From positions 7,501 through 71,500 of the forward strand of contig NZ_CP108581.1 of the NCBI RefSeq assembly GCF_036010665.1: a stretch of 64,000 bases of DNA, given 5' to 3'. Below the pieces are notes generated by a model that saw only the letters and a list, made by a program, of their open reading frames with translations, was not told the origin of the DNA and did no database searches. The stretch comes from Microbispora sp. NBC_01189. Its GTDB lineage: Bacteria > Actinomycetota > Actinomycetes > Streptosporangiales > Streptosporangiaceae. Of this stretch, positions 1 to 13,720 are shown one piece after another. Position 1 is the stretch's first letter, and each line of letters opens with the position of its first letter. A program made the position numbers and the translations under genes.

Positions 1-560
1 GTCCTCACTTGGGCGGACGGCACCGGCCGGCCCTCGTGCACCCGGATGGGGCCGCCCGAGCAGCAGTCCGTTCCGTTGTGCTCCCTGACCAGGCCGAGAG
101 CCACCGTGAGCCGGGCCGGTCCCCGGGCGAGGTCCCGGTCGGGGACCCGGCGCGCCAGGCCCTCCATCCCGGGGCCGCCGGCGTGCGGCATGCGGCGGAT
201 GCGGGCGGTGTGCACGCCCGCGACCACTTCGCCCGCCCGTAGCAGGACGGCCGAGCCGGTGCCCGCGGGCATGCACACGAGGTTGGCGCAGTAGTGCATC
301 CCGTACGTGAAGTAGACGTAGAGGTGTCCCGGCTCCCCGAACATGACGGCGTTGCGCGGTGTGCGCCCCCGGTAGGTGTGAGAGGCCGGGTCCTGCCCCG
401 GGCCGCCGTACGCCTCGACCTCGCTCATCCGGACCGCCACCGACCCGTGCGCGACCACCCGGCCGAGCAGATCAGGGGCGACCACCTCCGACGGGCGGTC
501 GAAGAAGTCGCGGCCGAGCGGCTCGCCCGCGACGCCGTCGATCAGTTCTCGTTCGCCCAT
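1..560 (-). CDS. DNA-3-methyladenine glycosylase (partial, 3' end off window)
   Basis: Base-excision repair glycosylase of the eukaryotic AAG/MPG type, which removes alkylated purines such as 3-methyladenine. Reading from ATG at 560, the protein begins [20 protein letters not shown] and carries the family core [20 protein letters not shown] followed by [20 protein letters not shown] and MHYCANLV. The Glu of VEAY matches the family's catalytic residue. About 186 codons are visible; full-length members have about 200, so only the C-terminus is missing beyond base 1. The start lies inside the last codons of argH (19-nt overlap), so it is probably translated from the same message. The pairing with argH appears to be gene-order conservation among actinomycetes rather than a pathway link. 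Confidence 0.93.
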   Translation of the reverse strand, partial: MGERELIDGVAGEPLGRDFFDRPSEVVAPDLLGRVVAHGSVAVRMSEVEAYGGPGQDPASHTYRGRTPRNAVMFGEPGHLYVYFTYGMHYCANLVCMPAGTGSAVLLRAGEVVAGVHTARIRRMPHAGGPGMEGLARRVPDRDLARGPARLTVALGLVREHNGTDCCSGGPIRVHEGRPVPSAQVR

Positions 561-1972
561 GCCGCCTGGCCGTCGACGATCTCCCGGAGGTTCGCGACCT
601 GGTCGCGGACCCGGTCGGGCGCGGTGCCGCCGAAGGCGCTGCGGGCGGCCAGCGCGCCGTGCACGTTCAGCACGTCGCGGACGCTCGCGCCCGTCTCGTC
701 CACCGCGAAGTGCGGTGAGACCTTCGCCAGTTCCTCGTCCGTGAGCTCGCCGAGGTCCTTGTCGTTCACCTGGCACCACACCACCAGGTGGCCGACGGCC
801 TCGTGCGCGTCCCGGAACGGGACGCCGCGGCGGACCAGCAGTTCGGCGAGGTCGGTCGCCAGCGCGAACCCGTCGGGCGCGCTGGTCTCCAGCTTGGCCT
901 TGTTGACCCGCATGGTGGCGATCATGCCCGACACGGCCGGGAGCACCAGGAGCAGGGTGTCGACGGCGTCGAAGACCGGCTCCTTGTCCTCCTGGAGGTC
1001 GCGGTTGTAGGTGAGTGGCAGGCCCTTCAGCGTCGTCAGCAGCGACATCAGCGCGCCGATCAGGCGGCCGCTCTTGCCCCTGGCCAGCTCGGCGACGTCG
1101 GGGTTCTTCTTCTGCGGCATGATCGAGGACCCGGTGGAGTAGGCGTCGTCCACCTCGATCCACCGGAACTCCTGCGAGGCCCACAGCACGATCTCCTCGC
1201 CGAGCCGGGAGATGTGCACACCGATCATGGCCGCGCAGAACAGGAACTCGGCGGCGAAGTCACGGTCGGCGACCGCGTCCATCGAGTTCGGCGCGGGGGC
1301 GTCGAACCCGAGCTCGGCGGCGACCGCGGCGGGGTCGAGCGGCAGCGAGGAACCGGCCAGCGCGCCGGAACCCAGCGGCGAGACCGCCGCGCGCCTGTCC
1401 CAGTCCCGCAGCCGGTCCACGTCGCGGGTCAGCGGGTGGACGTGGGCGAGAAGCTGGTGCCCGAACGACACCGGCTGGGCGTGCTGCAGGTGTGTCATGC
1501 CGGGCGCCGCGACGTCGGCGTTCTCCTCGGCCTGGCTGATCAGCGCGGTCTCCAGTTCGACCAGCCGGGAGACGATCGTGCGGACATGGTCACGCAGGTA
1601 GAGGCGCAGGTCGGTCGCGACCTGGTCGTTGCGGCTGCGACCGGCCCGGAGCTTGCCGCCCAGCGAGCCGAGCCGCTCCAGCAGGCCGCGCTCCAGCGCG
1701 GTGTGCACGTCCTCGTCGGCGACGGTGGGACGGAACTCCCCCTTGCGGCAGGCCCGGTCGAGATCGTCGAGCGCGCCCAGCATGCGGTCGAGCTCCTCCT
1801 GCGTCAGCAGGCCGGCGCGGTGCAGCACGCGTGCGTGCGCGCGTGAAGCCAGCAGATCGTACGGCGCGAGCCGCCAGTCGAACTGCACACTCACCGACAG
1901 GCGCGTGAGGGCGTCCGCGGGTCCCCCCTCGAACCTGCCACCCCAGAGCCGCATCGGCTTGTTGTCCGCCAC
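542..1972 (-). CDS. argH: Argininosuccinate lyase
   Basis: Last step of arginine synthesis: argininosuccinate to arginine plus fumarate; cytosolic homotetramer of the fumarase/aspartase superfamily. The 476-residue protein starts at GTG 1972 ([17 protein letters not shown]), with GGAGGGAG 7 nt upstream; the open frame continues further upstream but lacks family similarity. The superfamily signature [11 protein letters not shown] lies near residues 280-290, and [14 protein letters not shown] earlier carries the conserved active-site His region. It is separated from argR by 156 nt, so it may have its own promoter; that gap contains GGGGATCCCC at 2025-2034 and two further GGATCC copies. No argG lies between argR and argH, unlike the mycobacterial order. 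Confidence 0.97.
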   Translation of the reverse strand: MADNKPMRLWGGRFEGGPADALTRLSVSVQFDWRLAPYDLLASRAHARVLHRAGLLTQEELDRMLGALDDLDRACRKGEFRPTVADEDVHTALERGLLERLGSLGGKLRAGRSRNDQVATDLRLYLRDHVRTIVSRLVELETALISQAEENADVAAPGMTHLQHAQPVSFGHQLLAHVHPLTRDVDRLRDWDRRAAVSPLGSGALAGSSLPLDPAAVAAELGFDAPAPNSMDAVADRDFAAEFLFCAAMIGVHISRLGEEIVLWASQEFRWIEVDDAYSTGSSIMPQKKNPDVAELARGKSGRLIGALMSLLTTLKGLPLTYNRDLQEDKEPVFDAVDTLLLVLPAVSGMIATMRVNKAKLETSAPDGFALATDLAELLVRRGVPFRDAHEAVGHLVVWCQVNDKDLGELTDEELAKVSPHFAVDETGASVRDVLNVHGALAARSAFGGTAPDRVRDQVANLREIVDGQAAWANEN

Positions 1973-2128
1973 CGTGTTCTCCCTCCGAATTCCGAATCTC
2001 TGCCGACAAAGGTGACCGTGTAATGGGGATCCCCGTGGTGGATCCTGATGTTGGATCCTCGTGCGGCTAATCCGCGACCTTAGCCGACGGACGGCCCGGT
2101 CCCCGCACACGGTCCGGGTCACACACCG

Positions 2129-4878
<2,750 letters not shown>

Positions 4879-4882
<4 letters not shown>

Positions 4883-5859
4883 CTGGCATCTCCTCCGCTC
4901 ACGACGCCGTCCGCGACCTCCGCGGAGCTCCGGCCGTCCGTCTCCGGGTCCGCGTCCGGCTCGACCATCGTGCCTATTCCCTCGTCGGTGAAGACCTCCA
5001 GCAGCAGGGCGTGCGGCACCCGCCCGTCGAGCACATGCGCCTGCGGGACGCCGCCGCACACGGCCTTCAGGCACGCCTCCATCTTCGGCACCATCCCGCT
5101 GGACAGCGAGGGCAGCAGCGCGGCGAGTTCCGAGGCGGTGATCCGGCTGACGACCTCCAGGCCCGAGCCTGGTTCCTCGCCCTCTTCCGGAGGCTGCCAG
5201 TCCGCGTACAGCCCCTCGACGTCGGTCAGGACGATCAGTTTCGACGCCTTGAGCGCGACGGCGAGTGCCGCGGCCGCGGTGTCGGCGTTGACGTTGTAGA
5301 TCCCGCCGTCTTCACCGCGGGCCACCGAGGACACCACCGGGATGCGCCCGTCGTCCAGCAGAGCCCGCACGGCTCCGGCCTCGACGCGGACGATCTCCCC
5401 CACCTGCCCGATGTCGACTTTGACGCCGTCGACCGTCACGTGCTTGCGCTCGGCTGTGAACAGGTGGGCGTCCTCGCCGGACATCCCGACCGCGAACGGA
5501 CCGTGTCCGTTGATCAGGCCCACGACGTCGCGGTTGACCTGCCCCACGAGGACCATCCGGACGACCTGCATGGCCTCGGGGGTGGTCACCCGCAGGCCGG
5601 ACACGAAGTGGCTGTCGATCCCGAGCAGGTCGAGGTGCGACTGGATCTGCGGTCCGCCGCCGTGCACGATGACCGGCCGCAGGCCCGCGTACCGCAGGAA
5701 GACCACGTCGGCGGCGAACTTCTCCCGCAGATGCTCCTTGGTCATCGCGTTCCCGCCGTACTTGATCACGACGGTCGCGCCGTGGAAGCGGGAGAGCCAG
5801 GGCAGGGCCTCGATCAGCGTGTGCGCCTTGTCGAGGGCGCCGTTGCGTCGGACGCTCAT
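4879..5859 (-). CDS. argB: Acetylglutamate kinase
   Basis: Phosphorylates N-acetylglutamate, the second step of arginine synthesis; amino-acid kinase fold. The 326-residue protein starts [20 protein letters not shown] at ATG 5859, which overlaps the argJ stop (ATGA). [10 protein letters not shown] (nucleotide-binding Lys) and [11 protein letters not shown] (N-acetylglutamate site) are at the N-terminus, and [17 protein letters not shown] is in the second half. The N-terminal helix before the kinase core is typical of arginine-inhibited hexameric enzymes, so feedback inhibition is likely (inference). The C-terminal tail after GIGTMVEPD is about 25 residues long and acidic. Confidence 0.97.
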
Positions 5860-7010
5860 GACGAGTACGCCGAGTTCTCGTGCACGTAGGCCGCCGTGAG
5901 GTCGGTGGTGTGCACGGTCGCACTGTGCGGCCCGGCGGACAGGTCGATCGTGATGGTCACGTCGCGCGGGCGCAGGTCCACCTTCGAGCGGTCGTCGCCC
6001 GCCGCGCCTCCCCTGCAGATCCAGATGCCGTTGACGGCCACGTTGACCCGCTCGGCCTCGAAGCCCGCATCGGTGGTGCCGACCGCGCTGACCACCCGGC
6101 CCCAGTTGGGGTCCTCGCCGTGGATCGCGCACTTCAGCAGGTTCGAGCGGGCCACGGCCCGGCCCACCGCCACCGCGTCGTCCTCCGACGCCGCGCCGAC
6201 GACCTCGATGGCGATCGCCTTGGTGGCGCCCTCGGCGTCCACCAGAAGCTGCCGGGACAGGTCGGCGCAGACGGAGGTGACGACCTTCTCGAACTCGGCG
6301 AGATCGGGGCGCACGCCGGACGCGCCGCTGGCGAGCAGCAGCACGGTGTCGTTGGTGGACATGCAGCCGTCGGTGTCGAGCCGGTCGAACGTCACCGACG
6401 TCGCCTTGCGCAGCACCGTGTCGAGTTCCTCGGACGTGAGATCGGCGTCGGTGGTCAGCACGCAGAGCATGGTGGCCAGGCCGGGCGCGAGCATCCCCGC
6501 GCCCTTGGCCATGCCGCCCACCATGTAACCCCCCTCGCCACGACGGAAGGAGATCTTGCCGACGGTGTCGGTGGTCCGGATCGCGTCGGCTGCGGCCAGC
6601 CCGCCGTCCCGGCTGAGCTGGGCCGCCGCGGTTCCCACGCCGTCGAGCAGCGCGTCGAGCGGCAGCCTCTCGCCGATCAGCCCGGTCGAGCACACCGCGA
6701 TCTCGGCGGCGGAGTCGCCGAGGACCTCGGCCGCCTTCTCCGCGGTGGCGTGGGTGTCCTGGAAGCCCAGCGGGCCGGTGCAGGCGTTGGCGCCGCCGGA
6801 GTTCAGCACGACCGCCCTGACCCGCCCGCCGTCGAGAACCTGGGCGGACCACAGGACCGGCGCGGCCTTGAACCGGTTGCGGGTGAAGACCCCCGCCGCG
6901 GCCCGCGAGGGGCCGTCGTTCACGACCAGGGCGAGGTCGCGGGCGCCGCCGCTCTTGATTCCGGCGACGACCCCGGCGGCACGGAAGCCCAGGGGTGCGG
7001 TGACACTCAT
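5856..7010 (-). CDS. argJ: Bifunctional ornithine acetyltransferase / N-acetylglutamate synthase
   Basis: Recycles the acetyl group from N-acetylornithine to glutamate. It is made as one chain that cleaves itself between Ala and Thr, the Thr becoming the nucleophile. The 384-residue protein begins [20 protein letters not shown]. It shows [26 protein letters not shown] (oxyanion-hole region) and the autoprocessing site [13 protein letters not shown], with the scissile Ala-Thr. NTDAGF-like [16 protein letters not shown] near the end fits the family. ArgJ makes a separate acetylornithine deacetylase unnecessary. It sits 28 nt after argC, and its stop overlaps argB. Confidence 0.97.
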   Translation of the reverse strand: MSVTAPLGFRAAGVVAGIKSGGARDLALVVNDGPSRAAAGVFTRNRFKAAPVLWSAQVLDGGRVRAVVLNSGGANACTGPLGFQDTHATAEKAAEVLGDSAAEIAVCSTGLIGERLPLDALLDGVGTAAAQLSRDGGLAAADAIRTTDTVGKISFRRGEGGYMVGGMAKGAGMLAPGLATMLCVLTTDADLTSEELDTVLRKATSVTFDRLDTDGCMSTNDTVLLLASGASGVRPDLAEFEKVVTSVCADLSRQLLVDAEGATKAIAIEVVGAASEDDAVAVGRAVARSNLLKCAIHGEDPNWGRVVSAVGTTDAGFEAERVNVAVNGIWICRGGAAGDDRSKVDLRPRDVTITIDLSAGPHSATVHTTDLTAAYVHENSAYSS

Positions 7011-7038
7011 GCACGCTCCTCGGAAGGGGAGATCTTGC

Positions 7039-8100
<1,062 letters not shown>

Positions 8101-8122
8101 TCATGTTCTTGCTTGTGTAGAG

Positions 8123-8151
8123 AGTATGCACCGCCGGGCATGGGCATGCAA
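8123..8151 (-). promoter_or_regulatory. Candidate argC operon promoter overlapped by a second palindrome
   Basis: On the minus strand TTGCAT (8146-8151) and CATACT (8123-8128) are spaced 17 bp, a reasonable sigma-70-type -35/-10 pair. The -35 region overlaps a second inverted repeat, GCAT-GGGC-ATGC (8138-8149), centred 57 bp from the first palindrome. This would let ArgR occupy the promoter and a downstream site together. Confidence 0.4.
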
Positions 8152-8183
8152 GCGGCGTTTCGCGAGGTGGACACCTGGCGGCC

Positions 8184-8201
8184 ATACCTACCGGTCGGTA
8201 T
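8184..8201. promoter_or_regulatory. TetR-type operator palindrome
   Basis: ATACCTACCGGTCGGTAT is an 18-bp palindrome with a single mismatched pair, centred about 53 bp before the start of the acyl-CoA ligase. The core ACCNACCGGTNGGT resembles operators of actinobacterial TetR-family regulators of fatty-acid and steroid catabolism. No TetR gene is next to it, so the regulator would act from elsewhere. Confidence 0.5.
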
Positions 8202-8245
8202 CGTGAAACCTCCGGTTAACGTATTCATCCGGGAGCACCTCCATC

Positions 8246-9901
8246 ATGACGATCACGCATGAACAGGTCCAGGCCCAGCTCACCGCCCCCGGTCAGCTCT
8301 TCGAGATGGAGGAGATCGAGGTCGGCGGCAGCAGGATCCGGGCGTGGAAGCACGCCCCCGCGACCTTCCGCGCGCTCCTGGAGATCACCCGGTTCCACGG
8401 TGACAAGGTGTTCGTCGTCTACGAGGACGAGCGGATCACCTACGAGGAGCACTTCCGGCTGGTCGCGACCCTCGCCAACCGGCTCGTGGACGACTACGGC
8501 GTGCGCGCCGGCGACCGCGTCGCCCTCGCCATGCGCAACTACCCCGAATGGATCGTCTCCTTCTCCGCCGTGCTCGCCGCCGGCGCGGTGGCCGTCCCGC
8601 TGAACGCCTGGTGGACCGAGCAGGAACTGGAGTACACCCTCGGCGACTCGGGCGCGACACTGGTGATCGCCGACGGCGAGCGCGCCGCGCGAATGTCCGG
8701 CAGCGGCCTGCCCATGATCGTCGCCCGCGGGGAGGGCGCCAACTGGGCCGGCGTCCTCGGCGAGGTCCGCGCCGACGTGACCCTGCCGCCGGTCGACCTC
8801 CGCCCCGACGACCCGGCGACCATCTTCTACACCTCCGGCACGACCGGCAGCCCCAAGGGCGCGCTCGGCAGCCACCGCAACCTCGGCCAGGCTCCGATGA
8901 CCGTGGCGTACGCGATGATGCGCACCGTGGCCCTCGCGGGCAGGGACGTGTCGTCCGCGGCCGGGAAGCGCAGGATCACCCTGCTCACCGTGCCGCTCTT
9001 CCACGTCACCGGGTGCTTCGCCGTACTGATGACCACGATGTTCAGCGGCGGCGGGCTCGTGCTGATGTACAGGTGGGACCCCAAGCGGGCCCTGGAACTC
9101 ATCGAACGCGAGCGGGTCACCATCCTGAGCGGCGTCCCGACCAACGCCTGGCAGCTGCTGTCCCATCCCGGCCTGGGCGGGCACGACATCTCGTCGCTCG
9201 GCTCGATCTCGTACGGCGGGGCGCCCGCGCCGCCCAAGCTGCTGGAACGGATCACCGAGACGCTTCCCGAGCGCACGCCCGCGAACGGGTACGGCATGAC
9301 CGAGACGACCGCGCTGGCCGTCTACAACAGCGGCCGGGACTACCTGGCCAAGCCCGGCAGCATCGGCCGCCCGCTCGCGGTGGTGGACGTGAAGATCTGC
9401 GACCCGTACGGCACCGAACTGCCGCCCGGCGAGGTCGGCGAGCTGTGCGTGCGCGGGCCGATCGTGATCGGCGGCTACTGGAACCGCCCGGACGCCACCG
9501 CCGAGACGTTCGTGGACGGCTGGCTGCACACCGGCGACCTGGCCCGCGTCGACGAGGACGGCTTCGTCTACATCGTCGACCGGGCCAAGGACATGGTCAT
9601 CCGTGGTGGCGAGAACGTCTACTGCGCCGAGGTCGAGGCCGCCCTGTTCGAGCATCCGGCGGTGGACGACGTGGCCGTGATCGGCGTACCGGACGACGAG
9701 ATGGGCGAGCAGGTCGGCGCGGTGGTCCGGTTGAAGCCGGGCACCGAGGCCGGCGGCGAGGAACTGCGCGACTTCCTGCGCGACCGGATCGCGGCGTTCA
9801 AGGTGCCCTCCCGGTTCTGGTTCAGGGCGGCCGAACTGCCGCGCAACCCCGGCGGCAAGGTGCTCAAGACCCGCCTTCGCAAGGAGATCCTGGGTCTCTA
9901 G
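8246..9901 (+). CDS. AMP-dependent acyl-CoA synthetase (fatty-acid--CoA ligase-like)
   Basis: Activates a carboxylic acid to acyl-AMP and then acyl-CoA; ANL superfamily, 551 residues, cytosolic. Core motifs are in order: YTSGTTGSPKG (phosphate loop, near residue 195), NGYGMTETTA (A5), GWLHTGDLARVDEDGFVYIV (A7/A8), RAKDMVIRGGENVYCAEVE, and PRNPGGKVLKTRLRKEI at the C-terminus with the catalytic Lys. Sequence style fits long- or medium-chain acyl-CoA ligases; the substrate cannot be read from the sequence. ATG 8246 has GGGAG 10 nt upstream. The gene stands alone, divergent from argC, behind a TetR-like palindrome, suggesting induction by its substrate or acyl-CoA. Confidence 0.88.
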   Translation: MTITHEQVQAQLTAPGQLFEMEEIEVGGSRIRAWKHAPATFRALLEITRFHGDKVFVVYEDERITYEEHFRLVATLANRLVDDYGVRAGDRVALAMRNYPEWIVSFSAVLAAGAVAVPLNAWWTEQELEYTLGDSGATLVIADGERAARMSGSGLPMIVARGEGANWAGVLGEVRADVTLPPVDLRPDDPATIFYTSGTTGSPKGALGSHRNLGQAPMTVAYAMMRTVALAGRDVSSAAGKRRITLLTVPLFHVTGCFAVLMTTMFSGGGLVLMYRWDPKRALELIERERVTILSGVPTNAWQLLSHPGLGGHDISSLGSISYGGAPAPPKLLERITETLPERTPANGYGMTETTALAVYNSGRDYLAKPGSIGRPLAVVDVKICDPYGTELPPGEVGELCVRGPIVIGGYWNRPDATAETFVDGWLHTGDLARVDEDGFVYIVDRAKDMVIRGGENVYCAEVEAALFEHPAVDDVAVIGVPDDEMGEQVGAVVRLKPGTEAGGEELRDFLRDRIAAFKVPSRFWFRAAELPRNPGGKVLKTRLRKEILGL

Positions 9902-9903
9902 CC

Positions 9904-9940
9904 GGGCCTCAGCGCCTTCGTCCCGTACGAGGTGAGGCCC
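9904..9940 (+). terminator. Terminator-like hairpin after acyl-CoA ligase
   Basis: GGGCCTCA (9904-9911) pairs perfectly with TGAGGCCC (9933-9940). An inner CCTTCGT/ACGAGG stem extends the structure. There is no T-tract, as is common for actinomycete terminators. Confidence 0.55.
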
Positions 9941-10109
9941 ATGCCTACTCCTTCAGGCCCGGGGCCGGCGCGGCGTACGCGGCCTCCAGCTCAGTCCAGA
10001 GATCGCGCGGCCCCCGGCTGGATGACGGCCCCCCGAAAGGCGTTCCTGAAGGCGTGAAAAGTTCATCGGTGTTTCCGCAGGCCAGACCTGGTTGATCGCG
10101 CATCGGACT

Positions 10110-10159
10110 GAAACATTTCTGGGAGGTCTTTGACACTTTTCGGGGTGACTTCCCAGAAT
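10110..10159 (+). promoter_or_regulatory. Promoter and GAAACATTTC site of deacetylase 1
   Basis: TTGACA (10130-10135) and CAGAAT (10154-10159) are 18 bp apart. GAAACATTTC (10110-10119) lies just upstream, an imperfect version of the LacI-family core GAAACGTTTC found in the same relative position before the second deacetylase. Catabolite or oligosaccharide control is the likely meaning (inference). Confidence 0.5.
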
Positions 10160-10161
10160 GA

Positions 10162-10223
10162 GGCCCCGGCGAACCCCGGGGCCGGGCGGCGCTCCCCACC
10201 AGGGCACCGTGCCGCCCGGCCCC
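10162..10223 (+). promoter_or_regulatory. Two mutually exclusive hairpins in the leader of deacetylase 1
   Basis: GGCCCCGG (10162-10169) can pair with CCGGGGCC (10176-10183). Alternatively GGGGCCGGGCGGC (10178-10190) pairs perfectly over 13 bp with GCCGCCCGGCCCC (10211-10223). The two share bases 10178-10183, so only one can form. The element lies between the promoter and the Shine-Dalgarno sequence and is absent from the second deacetylase. It may be an attenuator or mRNA-stability element; GC bias makes chance pairing a real alternative. Confidence 0.4.
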
Positions 10224-10235
10224 ATCCCGCCTGCG

Positions 10236-11030
10236 CCCGATCAGAGTTCCTATTGGAGGAGCAAAGATGGCCGACAGCGCCGTGCCCGTCGTGAGACGTC
10301 CCGGTTTACGCAAGACCCTCGCCACCGCGCTCGCGGGCGTCGCCGCCGCGGCCCTGGCGACCGTGGCCCTGTCCCCCACCGCCGCCAACGCCGCCGACTG
10401 CAGCGCCGGGTACGTCGGCCTCACCTACGACGACGGACCCAACCCCAGCAACACCACCAACCTGCTCAACACCCTCAAAGCAAACGGCCTGCGCGCCACC
10501 ATGTTCAACATCGGACAGAACGCCCAGAACAACCCCTCACTCGTGAAGGCGCAGGTCGACGCCGGAATGTGGGTCGGCAACCACAGCTACACCCACCCCC
10601 ACCTCACCCAGCAGAACAGCTCCCAGATCCAGTCGGAGCTCCAGCGGACCCAGCAGGCCATCCAGCAGGCCACCGGCACCGCACCAAAACTCTTCCGCCC
10701 CCCGTACGGCGAAACCAACTCCACCCTCAAATCCGTCGAACAACAACTCGGCCTCACAGAGATCATCTGGGACGTCGACTCCCAGGACTGGAACGGCGCC
10801 AGCACCGCCCAGATCGTCCAAGCCGCCGGCCGTCTCCAGAACGGCCAGATCATCCTCATGCACGACCAGTACGCCACCACTGTCTCCGCCATCTCCCAGA
10901 TCGCCGCCAACCTCCGCAGCCGCAACCTCTGCCCCGGCATGATCTCCCCCACCACCGGACGCGCCGTCGCCCCCGACGGCAGCGGACCGAACTCCCCATC
11001 CCCCTCAACACCCCCGCAATCCCCCAGCGC
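10236..11030 (+). repeat. 795-bp direct repeat, copy A
   Basis: Copy A of a near-identical duplication (offset 1260 bp) covering the Shine-Dalgarno region, signal peptide, whole deacetylase domain and linker. By direct comparison I count 16 differences from copy B, 13 of them inside 10677-10746. Confidence 0.95.
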
Positions 11031-11355
11031 CACTCCCACGGTCACGCCTCCGCCGGGGACGGGCGGCTGCACCGCGACGATGGGGACCGTGAGCTCCTGG
11101 GGCGGCGGATTCCAGTCCACCGTGACGGTGCGCGCGGGCAGCTCGGCGATCAGAGGCTGGACGGTGACCTGGAGCTGGCCGGGTTCGCAGTCCATCACCC
11201 AGCTGTGGGGAGGCCTCCAGTCCGGCTCCGGCTCCTCCATCAGCGTGCGCAACGAGTCCTACAACGGCAGCCTGGGAGCGAGCGCCTCCACCACCTTCGG
11301 CTTCGTCGCCAACGGCACCGCCGCCACACCAGCACTGACCTGCAGCGCGTCCTGA
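10267..11355 (+). CDS. Secreted polysaccharide deacetylase (CE4) with C-terminal CBM2-like module
   Basis: Secreted carbohydrate esterase family 4 (NodB-fold) enzyme removing acetyl groups from a polymer such as xylan or chitin; 362 residues. The Arg-rich N-terminus and hydrophobic stretch end in AANA, so cleavage is likely near residue 42-43. CE4 motifs are complete: TYDDGP (catalytic base and metal Asp55/Asp56), HSYTH (His106/His110, metal), RPPYGE (Arg144), WDVDSQDW (169-175) and LMHD (His199). After a Pro/Ser linker (about 235-265) comes a CBM2-like domain with spaced Trp residues (SSWGGGFQ, RGWTVTWSWPGS, LWGGLQ), expected to bind cellulose, xylan or chitin. GGAGG precedes ATG 10267. The catalytic part is nearly identical to the next gene. 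Confidence 0.92.
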   Translation: MADSAVPVVRRPGLRKTLATALAGVAAAALATVALSPTAANAADCSAGYVGLTYDDGPNPSNTTNLLNTLKANGLRATMFNIGQNAQNNPSLVKAQVDAGMWVGNHSYTHPHLTQQNSSQIQSELQRTQQAIQQATGTAPKLFRPPYGETNSTLKSVEQQLGLTEIIWDVDSQDWNGASTAQIVQAAGRLQNGQIILMHDQYATTVSAISQIAANLRSRNLCPGMISPTTGRAVAPDGSGPNSPSPSTPPQSPSATPTVTPPPGTGGCTATMGTVSSWGGGFQSTVTVRAGSSAIRGWTVTWSWPGSQSITQLWGGLQSGSGSSISVRNESYNGSLGASASTTFGFVANGTAATPALTCSAS

Positions 11356-11434
11356 CGAGGGAGGCGGCGTCGCCAGACGTGAAAGCCTCCCGTGTCCCAG
11401 CAGCCCGGATACCGCTCGACCGGTTCATGGATCT

Positions 11435-12693
<1,259 letters not shown>

Positions 12694-12718
12694 CCCGCGT
12701 GGGCTGACCGCCGGGAAC

Positions 12719-12747
12719 GGTGCGGCGCTCTCCGGGAGCGCCGCACC
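12719..12747 (+). terminator. Intrinsic terminator after deacetylase 2
   Basis: GGTGCGGCGCTC and GAGCGCCGCACC form a perfect 12-bp stem with a 5-nt loop, followed by TTCT. Confidence 0.8.
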
Positions 12748-12864
12748 TTCTAGCTGTCCGGGCCTGCTCCGCGACCGTGGCGCCGCCACGGAAAACCCGC
12801 GTTCCGGCAGGGGACAGCCGGGGAATCACTTCGCGTAACGCTCACGCGTTGCTACGGTGAGCGC

Positions 12865-13476
12865 ATGACGGCTGAGGTGTGGAGCGAAGTGCCCATGAGC
12901 GATATTCGCGGCGTCCCGCGCTGGGTTTTTCCTCCCCCGGAAGGATTCCGGGCCACCGACCTCGATCACATGCCGCAACTGCCTGCGCACACAGAGTTGA
13001 TTGATGGAAGCTTGGTCTTCGTGAGCCCCCAAGCCTCCTTCCACACACGAGCCGTCGACCTCATCACAAGCGGCCTGCGCCGCTATCTGCCCTCGGGGCT
13101 CCGCGTACGTCGTGAGATGAGTGTGATTCTCGACCTGCGTCAGCGGCCCGAGCCGGACGTTTGCGTCATTCAGGCGGACGCGGATCGCGGTCCGGACCAG
13201 ACGGCGTACGAGGCCGGTGATGTGACCCTGGTTGTGGAGGTCGTCTCACCGGAGTCCGAGGAGCGGGACCGCAAGCGCAAGCCGCAGCTCTACGCCGAGG
13301 CGGGGATCGCACACTTCTGGCGGATCGAGAACCAGTCCGGGCGGCCCACGGTCTACGTGTACGAACTCGACCCCGCCACCGCCGCGTACGCGCTGACCGG
13401 GATCTACCACGACCGGCTCAAGGTGTCGGTGCCCTTCGACGCCGACATCGACCTCGCCGAGATCGACGAACTGTAG
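12865..13476 (+). CDS. Uma2-family (DUF820) putative nuclease
   Basis: Uma2 family proteins have a PD-(D/E)XK restriction-endonuclease-like fold but mostly no known role; 203 residues, no signal peptide. Visible family features are HTELIDGSLVFVSP at about residue 45, RPEPDVCVI (the PD Asp), LVVEVVSPESEERDRKRK with the ExK-like pair, and YAEAGIAHFWRIEN. These are the expected nuclease-core elements in order. GGTGAG lies 4 nt before ATG 12865. It is a single gene with no toxin, antitoxin or defence partner beside it, so no system can be inferred; the family is often multicopy in actinomycetes and cyanobacteria. Confidence 0.85.
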   Translation: MTAEVWSEVPMSDIRGVPRWVFPPPEGFRATDLDHMPQLPAHTELIDGSLVFVSPQASFHTRAVDLITSGLRRYLPSGLRVRREMSVILDLRQRPEPDVCVIQADADRGPDQTAYEAGDVTLVVEVVSPESEERDRKRKPQLYAEAGIAHFWRIENQSGRPTVYVYELDPATAAYALTGIYHDRLKVSVPFDADIDLAEIDEL

Positions 13477-13720
13477 GCCCCAAACCCATCTGATCCCCAC
13501 CACGACGGCCCCTATCCGGACGCTCCGGCTCCGCGAACGGCAGCGGGTCGCGCATTGACTGCCATCTGCAGGTTCTGCCACGATCGCGGCAAAGTCGGCA
13601 TTGCTCCTCTGGTGACCCCCGCGTATCGTCCAGAGTTGAGCCCGACTCACGTTCACGCGCGTGTGACATCACCACCCCGCCATCCCTTCACCCCCTGACA
13701 CCACGAAGGGAAGTTCCCCC

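Larger units (their letters stand above)
9902..10266. other. Intergenic region, 365 bp
   Basis: No gene is seen here. It holds the terminator-like hairpin of the acyl-CoA ligase (9904-9940), a GAAACATTTC operator-like site and promoter (10110-10159), two overlapping leader hairpins (10162-10223), and the start of the 795-bp duplicated segment at 10236. The stretch 9941-10100 shows nothing recognisable. Confidence 0.6.

Noticed and set aside
2025-2061. GGGGATCCCC and two further GGATCC sites before argH as an operator
   Set aside because: Spacing is irregular and the arms do not resemble an ARG box; restriction-site-like palindromes are expected by chance.
1973-2122. N-terminal extension of ArgH into the argR-argH gap
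   Set aside because: The extra residues show no similarity to argininosuccinate lyase, and GTG 1972 has a strong GGAGGGAG site.
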